Below the pieces are notes generated by a model, which did not search any database, was not told where the DNA came from, and saw only the letters and a list, made by a program, of their open reading frames with translations. From assembly GCF_018139645.1 (NCBI RefSeq), contig NZ_JAGSPM010000004.1, positions 62,001 to 126,000 of the forward strand: a stretch of DNA of 64,000 bases, given 5' to 3'. Shown here in pieces: positions 1 through 11,036 of this stretch (its first letter is position 1; every line of letters starts with the position of its first letter). This DNA comes from Affinundibacterium baiyunense (GTDB lineage Bacteria > Pseudomonadota > Gammaproteobacteria > Burkholderiales > Burkholderiaceae_D). Made by a program: the position numbers and the translations under genes.

Positions 1-457
<457 letters not shown>

Positions 458-490
458 TCTTAGAAGTGAAATAAGGGCGCAATCAAAACA

Positions 491-541
491 GTGCAGAGAA
501 TATTGAGTCACATCCCAATCATCTCTGCGCTTGTTTACTTT
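491..541 (+). terminator. Probable terminator after trxB
   Basis: Inverted repeat GTGCAGAGA (491-499) with TCTCTGCGC (522-530), which can pair over 9 bp including one G-U, followed by a loose T-rich stretch (TTGTTTACTTT). The long loop and interrupted U-tract make it a moderate candidate. Confidence 0.45.
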
Positions 542-590
542 GCACTACTCTTCTCGGTATTCAACAAAAATCATATCAGCAAACCACATC

Positions 591-1232
591 ATGGCATCAT
601 CAATGAAATCATTTGCTGAACTTCAAGACGTTGCAAAGCAACTCAAAGTACAGCAAGAATTACGTGCAAAGGCAGAAGCTGAACGAATTGCACGTGAAAA
701 ACAAGCTGCCATCGAAGCCAATATTTTTCGTAGTACAGTCGGCGAAGTTCAAGCCTTAAAGACCGCGGAAAAATTTCACCCTACACCAAAAAAACCACCA
801 CCACTTCCGTTCAAACATTTCGAAGATGAACAGAAGGCTTTGCAGGAATCTCTGTCAGACGAATTTGATGCGGGGACATTGCTAGAATCGGATGAGAACT
901 TAAGTTACACTCGACCAGGTGTTGGTATCGATGTCGCAAAAAAATTGCGCCAAGGTGCATGGGTCATACAAGCACAGCTCGATTTACATGGTATGCGACG
1001 CGATCAAGCACGCGATAATCTCGGCGAGTTTTTGCGCAAATGCATACGTAGCGGGTTACGCTGCGTACGCATCATTCATGGCAAAGGCTTGGGCTCGGTG
1101 AACAAAGAACCGATTCTGAAGAACAAGGTGAGAAACTGGCTAATTCAGAAGGATGAAGTAATTGCTTTTAGCCAGGCAACTGCGGCTGATGGCGGCTCTG
1201 GTGCCTTAATTGTTTTATTACGTGCTTCCTAG
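591..1232 (+). CDS. Smr-domain protein
   Basis: A 213-residue protein with an N-terminal charged helical region (about residues 5-50), a proline-rich linker near 66-74 and a C-terminal Smr domain. The diagnostic motifs are LDLHG (130-134) and HGKG (163-166), with the closing GGSGALIVLL segment at 201-210. Stand-alone Smr proteins of proteobacteria (SmrA/SmrB type) are nucleases; SmrB cleaves mRNA at collided ribosomes, but which subtype this is cannot be settled here. I start it at the ATG at 591; an in-frame TTG lies at 531 and another ATG at 603, and none has a strong ribosome binding site. It follows trxB on the same strand. Confidence 0.85.
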   Translation: MASSMKSFAELQDVAKQLKVQQELRAKAEAERIAREKQAAIEANIFRSTVGEVQALKTAEKFHPTPKKPPPLPFKHFEDEQKALQESLSDEFDAGTLLESDENLSYTRPGVGIDVAKKLRQGAWVIQAQLDLHGMRRDQARDNLGEFLRKCIRSGLRCVRIIHGKGLGSVNKEPILKNKVRNWLIQKDEVIAFSQATAADGGSGALIVLLRAS

Positions 1233-1246
1233 ACTAACACGATGAA

Positions 1247-1290
1247 TACGGCGCCCGCTTCATCAAACAAAGACGCCGTAATATTTTTAT
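1247..1290 (+). terminator. Probable terminator after the Smr gene
   Basis: TACGGCG (1247-1253) pairs with CGCCGTA (1274-1280), followed by ATATTTTTAT. It lies between the convergent ends of the Smr gene and glnB. The U-tract is interrupted and the loop is 20 nt. Confidence 0.5.
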
Positions 1291-1307
1291 AAGGACAAAT
1301 CCGCCAG

Positions 1308-3295
<1,988 letters not shown>

Positions 3296-3315
3296 AAGAT
3301 TTAAGGCAATAAACA

Positions 3316-4461
3316 ATGAATTCTGAAGTATCACATTATCGCATGCGCTTGCACGATTCTCTATCGGAGATTGGGCAGGTCAATTGGGACGAATTATTAA
3401 AACGCCAAGCAAAGCCGAATCCGTTTTTATCCTATGCCTTTTTGCACGCACTACACGAATCGGGTTCCGCTTCCAACCAAACCGGATGGACGCCGCGCTT
3501 CATCGGTCTGTGGGACAATCAAAAACTCGTAGCGGCAATGCCTTTGTATGAGAAAACGCATTCGTATGGCGAGTATGTGTTTGACTGGGCTTGGGCAAAT
3601 GCCTATCACCAACACGGTGTCGCCTACTACCCCAAACTTTTATCAGCAATTCCTTTTACACCAATCGAAGGAAGCCGTTTATTCGCTAGCGACGAAAAAG
3701 CACAAACGGTACTCATAAAAAATTTACAAGCATTAGCACAAAGTGGTCTGTATTCCTCTTGCCATTTGCTGTTCACAACAGAAGCAGAAATCGATGTGCT
3801 ACAACAAGCAGGCTTCATGACACGACAAGGTGTGCAGTTTCATTGGGAAAATCAAAATTATCGAGATTTTGATGATTTCCTAATGCATCTTGATGCAAAA
3901 AAACGTAAAAATATTCGCGCGGAACGTCGCAAAGTACAGGAAGCAAATATACAGTTTGAACACCGATGTGGCCCAGATATCTCACACCAAGATTGGGAAT
4001 TCTTCAAACAATGCTATGACAAAACCTATGCAGAGCATCATTCTTCCCCATATTTAAACTTGGATTTTTTCCTGCGTATTGGGCAAACCATGCCTGAACA
4101 CCTGTACTTGATAATTGCCACAAAAGACAATCAAAGAATCGCCGCAGCACTATTTATCTATGACAGTCACACAATTTATGGACGCTATTGGGGCTGCCTG
4201 GAATATCATCCCTGTCTCCATTTCGAAACCGCTTATTACCAAGCCTTAGATTTCTGCATCGCCGAAAAGATCCAAACCTTCGAAGGCGGTGCACAAGGCG
4301 AGCACAAATTAGCGCGCGGCTTTCTGCCACGTAAGACATTTTCTGCACACTACCTAAATGAACCGGCGTTTGCCAATGCAGTTGCCAACTTTTTGCAACG
4401 AGAGCAAGGTGGCATTGAGAACTACGTTGATGAATTAAACGAACACTCGCCATTTAAGTAG
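3316..4461 (+). CDS. GNAT/FemAB-like acyltransferase (DUF482, peptidogalycan biosynthesis family)
   Basis: A 381-residue protein of the COG3146/DUF482 group. Family hallmarks in order are NPFLSYAFLHALHESG, GEYVFDWAWANAYHQHG, YYPKLLSAIPFTPIEGSRL and, near the C-terminus, EGGAQGEHKLARGF followed by PRKTFSAHYL. These proteins have a FemAB/GNAT double fold and are annotated as peptidogalycan or aminoacyl transferases, but the true substrate is not established, so no symbol is given. The ATG at 3316 lies only 20 bp from the nadE start, so the two divergent genes must share a very short promoter region or one is transcribed from inside the other. Confidence 0.85.
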   Translation: MNSEVSHYRMRLHDSLSEIGQVNWDELLKRQAKPNPFLSYAFLHALHESGSASNQTGWTPRFIGLWDNQKLVAAMPLYEKTHSYGEYVFDWAWANAYHQHGVAYYPKLLSAIPFTPIEGSRLFASDEKAQTVLIKNLQALAQSGLYSSCHLLFTTEAEIDVLQQAGFMTRQGVQFHWENQNYRDFDDFLMHLDAKKRKNIRAERRKVQEANIQFEHRCGPDISHQDWEFFKQCYDKTYAEHHSSPYLNLDFFLRIGQTMPEHLYLIIATKDNQRIAAALFIYDSHTIYGRYWGCLEYHPCLHFETAYYQALDFCIAEKIQTFEGGAQGEHKLARGFLPRKTFSAHYLNEPAFANAVANFLQREQGGIENYVDELNEHSPFK

Positions 4462-4643
4462 TAATAATCACGCTTCAAAGTGGTATCAAAACCTCTTTTT
4501 TATAACACAACTATTTTTGCAACATTTTTTGACAAATATGGATTTCATTTACATGTAAAGCAATCAAATCCTTTAGAATGTACAGGCTTAAAAAATCATC
4601 TAACAAGATGATTAAAACGATTTAATTCAAGGTTTTCGTCCGT

Positions 4644-5684
4644 ATGATTCAACATATCCATGCCAGTAACCCAGCCACTCCAGGCAAATCACCGATGCGC
4701 AGAATCGGGCGCTTCACTGTAACTGATAAGCTTGGCAGTGGTTCAAACGGCAATGTTTTGCTGGGTCATGATCCGATCATCGATCGTGCAGTTGCAATCA
4801 AAATCTTAAACAATCCAGTTGGCGCAACCGACAAGAAGCAACGAGAACAACAATTTATCAACGAAGCGCGCGCGGCTGGTCGTTTGTCTCACCCAAATAT
4901 CGTCACTATTTATGACGCATCGACAGAAGGCGGCACAACTTTTATCGCGATGGAGTTTTTACAAGGGAAAGACTTAAGAGAATTAATGGCAAGTGGAAAG
5001 CGCTTTGATGTGCTTGAAGTAGCCAGCATTGCCTACAAAATCGCTGGGGCATTGGCGTTTGCACATAATCAAGGCGTGATTCATCGGGACATCAAGCCAG
5101 CCAATATTTTTATTGTTGAAAATAACCAACCCAAAGTTGTCGATTTCGGTATCGCTCGCGTCCCAAATCGGGTATTGGATGACAATGGTCAGCCACAAAC
5201 TTTGTTCAAAGGCACCATCATGGGAACGCCTAACTATATGTCCCCAGAACAAGCATTAAGCCAGCCAGTCACGGCATTAACCGATGTCTATTCGCTCGGT
5301 GCAGTCATGTACGAAATGCTTACTGGCCAAAAGCCTTTCTCAGCTTCAGACTTTGATAAATTGCTCTACAACATCACACACAAGTCACCAAAATCGCCGG
5401 ATCTACTCAATCCCGATGTACCAGAAAAACTGGCACACATCGTCATGAAAGCGATGCAAAAGAAGACCCATCGTCGTTACAAAAGTGCAGCGGAAATGGC
5501 GCTTGCACTGAATAAATTCCTATCCAGCGAAAAACGTGCGCGTCGCCAGTCTTCTTCTGGCAAAGAAGACAACTCGGCGTCAACATCAGGATTATTCTCC
5601 GGTAAAAGTAATTTATTCTGGCTAGGCTGGGGAAGCTTTATTATTGCTGCGATCTTGGCTGCACTGGCCTTCAAGTCGCGCTGA
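4644..5684 (+). CDS. Tail-anchored serine/threonine protein kinase
   Basis: A 346-residue Hanks-type kinase. The kinase domain spans about 23-300: glycine loop GSGSNGNV (31-38), ATP-binding Lys53, Glu74, catalytic loop HRDIKPAN (147-154), DFG (168-170), activation segment with GTPNYMSPEQA around 193-204. A Ser-rich linker follows and one hydrophobic helix (about 325-343) ends four residues before the C-terminus, so the kinase faces the cytoplasm and is anchored by its tail with no periplasmic sensor. No phosphatase, FHA protein or type VI secretion gene is adjacent; it stands alone, with a shared terminator between it and the convergent ppa. The substrate is unknown. Confidence 0.93.
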   Translation: MIQHIHASNPATPGKSPMRRIGRFTVTDKLGSGSNGNVLLGHDPIIDRAVAIKILNNPVGATDKKQREQQFINEARAAGRLSHPNIVTIYDASTEGGTTFIAMEFLQGKDLRELMASGKRFDVLEVASIAYKIAGALAFAHNQGVIHRDIKPANIFIVENNQPKVVDFGIARVPNRVLDDNGQPQTLFKGTIMGTPNYMSPEQALSQPVTALTDVYSLGAVMYEMLTGQKPFSASDFDKLLYNITHKSPKSPDLLNPDVPEKLAHIVMKAMQKKTHRRYKSAAEMALALNKFLSSEKRARRQSSSGKEDNSASTSGLFSGKSNLFWLGWGSFIIAAILAALAFKSR

Positions 5685-5761
5685 TCTGCTTGCCAAGTCA
5701 GGATGTCTTTGTGCGTTGGATTCTGACGAAAATCATCGCATAGAACAAAATTATCCATAAT

Positions 5762-5789
5762 AAAAAAGGTAGCCGTAGCTACCTTTTTT
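5762..5789. terminator. Bidirectional terminator between the kinase gene and ppa
   Basis: GGTAGC (5768-5773), loop CGTA, GCTACC (5778-5783), flanked by six A and six T. It can stop both convergent transcripts. Confidence 0.85.
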
Positions 5790-5803
5790 ATTGCTTCATT
5801 CCA

Positions 5804-6340
5804 TTAAGCCTGAGACTTATTGTAGTTTTCTACGCCACTCAAGATCTCAGCACGGGCATCGTCTGTACCGCCCCAACCATCAATTTTGACCCATTTACCT
5901 GGCTCTAAATCTTTGTAATGCTCAAAGAAATGCTGAATTTGATTCAAACGCAAGACGTTTAAGTCTTCTGGCTTTTGCCAGTGTTGATAGATCGGCAAAA
6001 TTTTATCGATAGGTACTGCTAAAACTTTACCGTCCGCGCCTGCTTCGTCATGCATATTCAAAATACCGATAGGACGGCAACGCACGACAACGCCTGGGAT
6101 CAATGGAAATGGAGTGATTACCAACACATCAACTGGATCGCCATCGCCAGAAATTGTGTTTGGAACGTAACCGTAGTTACATGGATAATGCATTGAAGTA
6201 CCCATAAAGCGATCTACAAAAATCGCGCCGCTTTCTTTGTCTACTTCATACTTGATCGGATCGGCATTCATAGGAATTTCAATAATGACGTTGAAGTCAT
6301 TCGGCAAATCTCGACCGGCAGATACTTTATTTAAACTCAT
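5804..6340 (-). CDS. ppa: Inorganic pyrophosphatase (soluble, family I)
   Basis: A 178-residue cytoplasmic pyrophosphatase of family I. The metal-binding signature DGDPVDVLV is intact, with Asp66, Asp68 and Asp71 matching Asp65, Asp67 and Asp70 of the E. coli enzyme; the active-site [16 protein letters not shown] and KWVKIDGW segments are also present. It hydrolyses pyrophosphate to phosphate with Mg2+ and pulls biosynthetic reactions forward. The same window also encodes a membrane proton-pumping pyrophosphatase (24.7-26.9 kb), so this organism has both ways of using pyrophosphate. Start at the ATG at 6340. Confidence 0.96.
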   Translation of the reverse strand: MSLNKVSAGRDLPNDFNVIIEIPMNADPIKYEVDKESGAIFVDRFMGTSMHYPCNYGYVPNTISGDGDPVDVLVITPFPLIPGVVVRCRPIGILNMHDEAGADGKVLAVPIDKILPIYQHWQKPEDLNVLRLNQIQHFFEHYKDLEPGKWVKIDGWGGTDDARAEILSGVENYNKSQA

Positions 6341-6530
6341 AAGACACTTTCAGGTTAAATCCAACACTATCACTAAACAATAACGGAATTATAGCGATAT
6401 TTAAGCGCACTTGGTGCATCGCAGCAGAATTTCTACATGCGGCAAGTGATCGCGTTTGGCAAATAATTTTGACTAAGAAATTAGCGCAAGCAGTTCATCA
6501 GAAACCGAAGCACCAATTAACAAAAATAAC

Positions 6531-7727
6531 TTACAAACTAGTCGCCAACGCACATTGGCGATAATGCTTAGTCGCCTCGGCGGTCTGCCCTAATTTTTCG
6601 TGCAATTGTGCCAAACTCAAGTTTGCTTCGCGCACAATGCGCGCTTCTTGCGCATGGCTTAACGCGTCTTCCATATGAATTTGGGCTTTACCCCATAATT
6701 TTTGATGGAAGCACAATACGCCCAAAGTTAATTCTAATTCCGCATTCTTTGTTTGTTTCTTCAGCCAATCCTCACAGTACTCAATTTGCGAGCGCAAAGC
6801 AACAGAGCCTTCTGGACCAGCAGCTTCGCGATAACTGCGTAGCAAACGATTGTCCCATTCTTCAGCCAATGCGCGCTCAACAATATTTCTCGCTTCTTCA
6901 AGCAATTGACACTTCGTAAATGCCGCTGCAGCAATCACCGCAATGTATCGATTTTTACGCTCTGCCGTTGGTACTTCACTCCAGATACGACGCAATGATT
7001 CAGCATCATGTCCATTTTCTTTCAACAAAGCTTCATAAGACATCTCGCGCAAACGGCCTGCCAAAGCGGGATGAATTGCATGATTCTTTTCCAAAGTGCG
7101 AACTAACTTCACCACTTCAGCCCAATTCTTCGCTTGTTGATTCGCTTTTAAAGCCCAGCGCAATACTTGAATATGACGTTTACCACGCGCATTCAATTCT
7201 TTCACGGCTTCTAAAGCTTGTTCCGCTTTATGCTCATCGACATATAACTCGGTCATGGTGACTAAGCGCGCTGTTTTATAGGCAGCATCATCTTCAATCC
7301 CAGCAAACCAAGCGTTACGGCGCTCAAACTGACTCATGTGATGCGCTGCTTTGGCGCCAACCAAACTCGCGAGTGCTTTGTTTTCAGGTAATTCGAGCGC
7401 CTTTACTGCTGATTTTTCGGCATGACCAAAACGACCTTCGAATAATGCTTTCAGAGCATCACGTAGTGCACGATTACTTTCGCGTTCACGTTTGCTTTGA
7501 CGATATTCAGCCACTTTCGCAGGCATCTCTGTCGTGACAATGATGGTACGCACGATCAAATACACTACAAAAAACACTGCCGCCAAAATCAGCAAGAAGA
7601 AGTTGAGAGAAACATCAATTCTTGTTGGTGGATAAAACAACACGACGTTACCAGCATTAAAACGTCCGCCAATCGCAATACCGACAGCCAAGGCAAATAG
7701 AATGAGAATACGAATAAAGATACGCAT
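6531..7727 (-). CDS. hemY: Heme biosynthesis-associated TPR protein HemY
   Basis: A 398-residue protein with two N-terminal membrane helices (about 4-22 and 40-62), a basic stretch, then helical TPR-like repeats to the end. This layout and the segment YRQSKRERESNRALRDALKA identify proteobacterial HemY, an inner-membrane protein of uncertain role encoded with heme genes; it is unrelated to the Bacillus protoporphyrinogen oxidase that has the same name. It is the last gene of hemC-hemD-hemX-hemY, starting 15 bp after the hemX stop. Confidence 0.9.
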   Translation of the reverse strand: MRIFIRILILFALAVGIAIGGRFNAGNVVLFYPPTRIDVSLNFFLLILAAVFFVVYLIVRTIIVTTEMPAKVAEYRQSKRERESNRALRDALKALFEGRFGHAEKSAVKALELPENKALASLVGAKAAHHMSQFERRNAWFAGIEDDAAYKTARLVTMTELYVDEHKAEQALEAVKELNARGKRHIQVLRWALKANQQAKNWAEVVKLVRTLEKNHAIHPALAGRLREMSYEALLKENGHDAESLRRIWSEVPTAERKNRYIAVIAAAAFTKCQLLEEARNIVERALAEEWDNRLLRSYREAAGPEGSVALRSQIEYCEDWLKKQTKNAELELTLGVLCFHQKLWGKAQIHMEDALSHAQEARIVREANLSLAQLHEKLGQTAEATKHYRQCALATSL

Positions 7728-7742
7728 GGGCTTATGGTCAGA

Positions 7743-8948
7743 TTAAGGTTTTACCTTGAAATTGCGAACAGAATTCAGGCTCTCTGTTAATGCCGGCATT
7801 TCTATCGATAAATTATTACTTTGAATCTGCTTCAACAAAGCTTGCGCAGTTTGTGCTTGCTTTGAACGCACATCAAAATATTTAGAAATCAAATCTTGCG
7901 CAGAGATCATGTCGCTACGAAATGCTCCCTCATTACGAGATAACAAAGCTAAACGGGCATTCAGCAAACGTAACTTTAAATTCTCTTTGGCAAAATAGGC
8001 TTGCGAAGGATTGAGCAAAAGCGCATCTGGTGATTCAACATTACGCACGCGAATCAACTGCTTCATCTCACTCCACATTTCACTTGAAAAACTCTGCCAA
8101 CGATCCTGCAATTGTGCAGTGAATGTCAATTCAGTAGCAGTTTCGGCTTTGTCATTTTTGGACTTGACCGACTTCGGCAGCACCCGCAATGGCGCTTTCG
8201 GCGGTGTCGATACCACCGGCGGTTTTTCATCTGACCACAGAGGGATATTATCAACTTGCGCGATCACGCTATCCAAACGCAACACCAAACCGGTCATATC
8301 TAGCTGTGGTAGCGCTTTAAGCATTTCTATGTCTTTAGCGATCGCTCTACGCACGGCGATAAATTGGGTTTTTTCCGCCTTCGCCAAACGCGCATCGGAA
8401 TTTTGCAACGCAATCAATGCACCTTGCACGTTTCCGGCTAATTGCAGTTGCTGACTCGCGGTTGCTAACACTTGCTCGATTTCTGCCAGTGCCCATTCAT
8501 CGCGACTCTTCGATAAATCTTGGTATAACTGTTCAAGCGCAAGCTGTTGACCTTGCGCCTCAGTTTGCTTGGCTTCTAGCACACTGACTTTAGCTTGCAT
8601 ATCGCGCGACGATTCCTGCACGCTTTTTGCAATTCCTTTAATCTCACTATTATTGATATCAGCCGTTTGTAGACGCCGCGCCACTTCTTCTCGCAAAGTG
8701 GTCATTTGATTCTGAGCGCTGTACCATTGTGCCGCTAATAACAGTGCTAACACACCCGACAAAATATAAGGGATGTTATTGGCATTGCCGGCGTTGGTAT
8801 TTCCTGCAGCTGCATACGTGCTCGTACCCACAGCTGCCTGTGAATTATCCACAGAAGCATTTACTGTGGCAGTCGTAGCTGCCGCATTGACTTCAGTCGC
8901 ATTATTGGTCGTTGACATGGCGTCGTTAGAAGATGTTTGTTCAGTCAT
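7743..8948 (-). CDS. hemX: HemX-like membrane protein of the heme operon
   Basis: A 401-residue protein. Residues 1-55 are rich in Ala, Asn, Thr and Ser and probably disordered in the cytoplasm; one membrane helix follows (about 59-78, ending near QWYSAQNQMTTLREEVARRL), then a long coiled coil (about 80-160) and a C-terminal helical domain in the periplasm. This is the HemX architecture. Databases often label it uroporphyrinogen-III C-methyltransferase, but it lacks that enzyme's fold; its role is unproven. Its ATG overlaps the hemD stop by 4 bp (ATGA), indicating translational coupling. Confidence 0.88.
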   Translation of the reverse strand: MTEQTSSNDAMSTTNNATEVNAAATTATVNASVDNSQAAVGTSTYAAAGNTNAGNANNIPYILSGVLALLLAAQWYSAQNQMTTLREEVARRLQTADINNSEIKGIAKSVQESSRDMQAKVSVLEAKQTEAQGQQLALEQLYQDLSKSRDEWALAEIEQVLATASQQLQLAGNVQGALIALQNSDARLAKAEKTQFIAVRRAIAKDIEMLKALPQLDMTGLVLRLDSVIAQVDNIPLWSDEKPPVVSTPPKAPLRVLPKSVKSKNDKAETATELTFTAQLQDRWQSFSSEMWSEMKQLIRVRNVESPDALLLNPSQAYFAKENLKLRLLNARLALLSRNEGAFRSDMISAQDLISKYFDVRSKQAQTAQALLKQIQSNNLSIEMPALTESLNSVRNFKVKP

Positions 8949-9727
8949 AATGGTGATTGTAACGCGAGTAAGAGCTTTTCGTCGCCTGAAGCGGTTAGAC
9001 GTACGTGTTTAAATCCTAATTCGCTTGCACGCTCTGCAATACGAAAATGAGGTACAAACAAATGTTGTTGTTGCATTTTGGCGACTGCATCTGCTTGATC
9101 TAACTGAGCACACCAATTGAGCAAAGTGCTGAGCACTGCAGAACTAGTAATAACCCAATCACATCCTGCATTTAAGTAAATCTGTAATTCCTGCTGCTTG
9201 GTTGCATCAAATTGAGGCGTCACACGTCGATACGCCGTAATTGCCTGCACTTCAACTTGGGCTTGACGCAAACTATCCGCTAGAAAATCTCGTCCCGAAT
9301 CTGCACGAACAATGAATACTTTTTTTGACTTTAATGCTGGCAGATCAAGCTCAGGCAATAAGGTTTCAGAATCAGTGCGCTCCGTATTACTCGGGCTAAA
9401 AATACGCACAGACTGATCATCGACACCATGTTTATATAAAGCTTGTCTGCTAGCAGCGCCCACCACTGCAATTGCCACTTCAGTCGGCCAACGCCAATCG
9501 GAGGCTTGACGCATAAAAAAAGCATCGACCGCATTTGGACTAACAAACACGACCATGGCATAACTGGCTAAGTTCAGTAATGCCTGATCAAGCACAGGAT
9601 TATGCGCAATCGGCGCAATCTCAAACAATGGAAATACAGCCACCGAGCGCCCCGCTGTCTCTAGCAAAACTTGCAAATTCTGCGCTTGGTGTGCTGGACG
9701 CGTAATGATTACCTTCGGCGCTGACAT
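8945..9727 (-). CDS. hemD: Uroporphyrinogen-III synthase
   Basis: A two-lobed protein of about 260 residues. HemD sequences diverge strongly, but the N-terminal VIITRPAHQAQNL, the FVSPNAVDAFF segment and the C-terminal WVITSSAVLSTLL followed by FVPHFRIAERASELGF are characteristic. It closes and inverts ring D of hydroxymethylbilane to form uroporphyrinogen III. I start it at the ATG at 9727, giving MSAPKVIITRP; an in-frame ATG at 9754, 9 bp after the hemC stop, adds nine residues and cannot be excluded, as neither has a good ribosome binding site. It lies between hemC and hemX in one operon. Confidence 0.92.
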   Translation of the reverse strand: MSAPKVIITRPAHQAQNLQVLLETAGRSVAVFPLFEIAPIAHNPVLDQALLNLASYAMVVFVSPNAVDAFFMRQASDWRWPTEVAIAVVGAASRQALYKHGVDDQSVRIFSPSNTERTDSETLLPELDLPALKSKKVFIVRADSGRDFLADSLRQAQVEVQAITAYRRVTPQFDATKQQELQIYLNAGCDWVITSSAVLSTLLNWCAQLDQADAVAKMQQQHLFVPHFRIAERASELGFKHVRLTASGDEKLLLALQSPL

Positions 9728-9763
9728 CGCTATCGTTAGGTTTCTATGCTTCAACCGAGAATC

Positions 9764-10708
9764 TCAAGCGTGCTCAGATTCGCGACAGACAGCCAAAATC
9801 GCATCGGCATTTTGCGCACGCAAGCTAGCGACTACTTGCAGTCCCAATTCATTGAAATCTTCTGCCTTGCCATGCACTTCCGCTTGACATGACTGACTAC
9901 CGTCAGGCGTCGCCACCATCGCGCGCAAGTACATTTGGTCATCATTGATCTGCGCAAATGCAGCTAAAGGAATCTGACAACTGCCGCCAAAAGCTTTGGA
10001 TACCGTGCGTTCCGCCGAAACGGCTTGCGAACTAGTCAAGTCATTCAAAGGTGCTAATGCATCAAATAGATCTTGTCGTGCCGATAAAATTTCAATTGCC
10101 ATCGCACCCTGTCCCGCTGCGGGCAGACTTTCGGTTGGCTCCAAGAATGTCTTAATTCGCTCTGGCAAGCCCAATCGTTTCAAACCAGCCGCAGCCAAAA
10201 TAATCGCAGCATATTCACCATCATCTAACTTGCGCAAACGCGTGTCCAAATTGCCACGCAATGGTTTAATAATCAAATGAGGAAAGCGAGCTGAGATTAA
10301 GGCTTGGCGACGCAAACTACTAGTACCAACAATCGCACCAGCAGGCAATTCTGCCAAAGATCCATACTGATTAGACACAAAAGCATCACGCGGATCTTCT
10401 CTTTGCAAGATCGCCGCCAATGAGAAGCCCTCCGGCAATTCCATTGGAACATCTTTAAGCGAGTGCACCGCCAAATCAGCACGCCCTTCTTCCATTGCCA
10501 CTTCTAATTCTTTCACGAACAAACCCTTGCCACCTACTTTTGACAATGCGCGGTCTAAAATTTGATCGCCTCGTGTCGTCATGCCCAAAATTTGCACATC
10601 ACAGCTAGGATACAGTGCACGCAAACGATCACGTACATTTTCTGCCTGCCACATAGCAAGACGGCTTTCGCGAGAAGCGATAATAAGTTTGGTCGGTGCA
10701 GAATTCAC
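9764..10708 (-). CDS. hemC: Hydroxymethylbilane synthase (porphobilinogen deaminase)
   Basis: A 314-residue cytoplasmic enzyme that joins four porphobilinogens into hydroxymethylbilane. Catalytic Asp86 lies in VHSLKDVP, the substrate-binding Arg residues in GTSSLRRQA and RGNLDTRL are present, and Cys244 (FGGSCQIP) is the attachment point of the dipyrromethane cofactor. It heads the minus-strand hemC-hemD-hemX-hemY operon, transcribed away from trpS. The intergenic region with trpS (10709-11036) carries a likely extended -10 for this operon and the separate trpS leader. Confidence 0.97.
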   Translation of the reverse strand: MNSAPTKLIIASRESRLAMWQAENVRDRLRALYPSCDVQILGMTTRGDQILDRALSKVGGKGLFVKELEVAMEEGRADLAVHSLKDVPMELPEGFSLAAILQREDPRDAFVSNQYGSLAELPAGAIVGTSSLRRQALISARFPHLIIKPLRGNLDTRLRKLDDGEYAAIILAAAGLKRLGLPERIKTFLEPTESLPAAGQGAMAIEILSARQDLFDALAPLNDLTSSQAVSAERTVSKAFGGSCQIPLAAFAQINDDQMYLRAMVATPDGSQSCQAEVHGKAEDFNELGLQVVASLRAQNADAILAVCRESEHA

Positions 10709-10790
10709 TTCAAAAGCTTTCTAATCTATTATTCAAAAAGACAAAATGTTGGCAAGCAATAGTTTGTGTCATCACGGATCTAAGCGCGCG

Positions 10791-10799
10791 ATTTTACCA
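10791..10799 (-). promoter_or_regulatory. Possible extended -10 promoter for the hem operon
   Basis: Read on the minus strand, TGG-TAAAAT is an extended -10 element about 80 bp before the hemC start. No good -35 is visible at standard spacing, so this is tentative. Confidence 0.35.
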
Positions 10800-10817
10800 T
10801 GAGCAGATAGACAAATC

Positions 10818-10847
10818 TTGACAAAAAACAGTGAAAAACGGCATTAT
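10818..10847 (+). promoter_or_regulatory. Sigma70-type promoter of the trpS leader
   Basis: TTGACA (10818-10823) and CATTAT (10842-10847) are separated by 18 bp. The predicted start site is near 10853-10855, giving a leader of about 180 nt before the trpS ATG at 11037. Confidence 0.65.
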
Positions 10848-10853
10848 GACCGC

Positions 10854-10916
10854 ATGAAATGCAGATTCAAACTCATCAGTAAGATTAGTAACTATTGGCG
10901 AATCACCTTTAAATAA
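10854..10916 (+). CDS. Putative 20-residue leader peptide with a Trp codon, upstream of trpS
   Basis: The ORF ATG...TAA encodes MKCRFKLISKISNYWRITFK, with Trp at codon 15 (TGG at 10896-10898) after a Tyr. Its stop codon (10914-10916) overlaps the 5' arm of the antiterminator helix (10915-10924), the geometry expected for ribosome-mediated attenuation. Weak points: only one Trp codon, and the ATG coincides with the predicted transcription start, so translation would have to be leaderless or the start site slightly upstream. Confidence 0.4.
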   Translation: MKCRFKLISKISNYWRITFK

Positions 10917-10995
10917 GGGTGGCACCCAATTTCGACCATAGCAAATACAGGATTTCTGATGCCGCCCTTCTGAGTAAGCGCGGCATTTTTATTTT
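10915..10995 (+). promoter_or_regulatory. trpS transcription attenuator (antiterminator/terminator)
   Basis: Terminator: ATGCCGC (10959-10965) pairs with GCGGCAT (10980-10986), followed by TTTTATTTT. Antiterminator: AAGGGTGGCA (10915-10924) pairs with TGCCGCCCTT (10960-10969) over 10 bp with one U-G. The two helices share 10960-10965 and exclude each other. The terminator ends about 40 nt before trpS, so it should govern read-through into that gene. The string GGGTGGCACC also matches the core of T-box leaders, but no stem I of usual size fits upstream. Confidence 0.75.
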
Positions 10996-11036
10996 CGACC
11001 ACCTATTTTTCATTCCCAACATTTTTTGGATTACCC

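Noticed and set aside
919-1101. A 60-codon frame inside the Smr gene
   Set aside because: Out of frame within a well supported gene; a shadow.
6531-7727. HemY as protoporphyrinogen oxidase
   Set aside because: No FAD-binding motif; it is the TPR-type HemY of proteobacteria.
7743-8948. HemX as a uroporphyrinogen-III C-methyltransferase
   Set aside because: The protein is a membrane-anchored coiled-coil protein without the SAM-methyltransferase motifs; the name is a historic database label.
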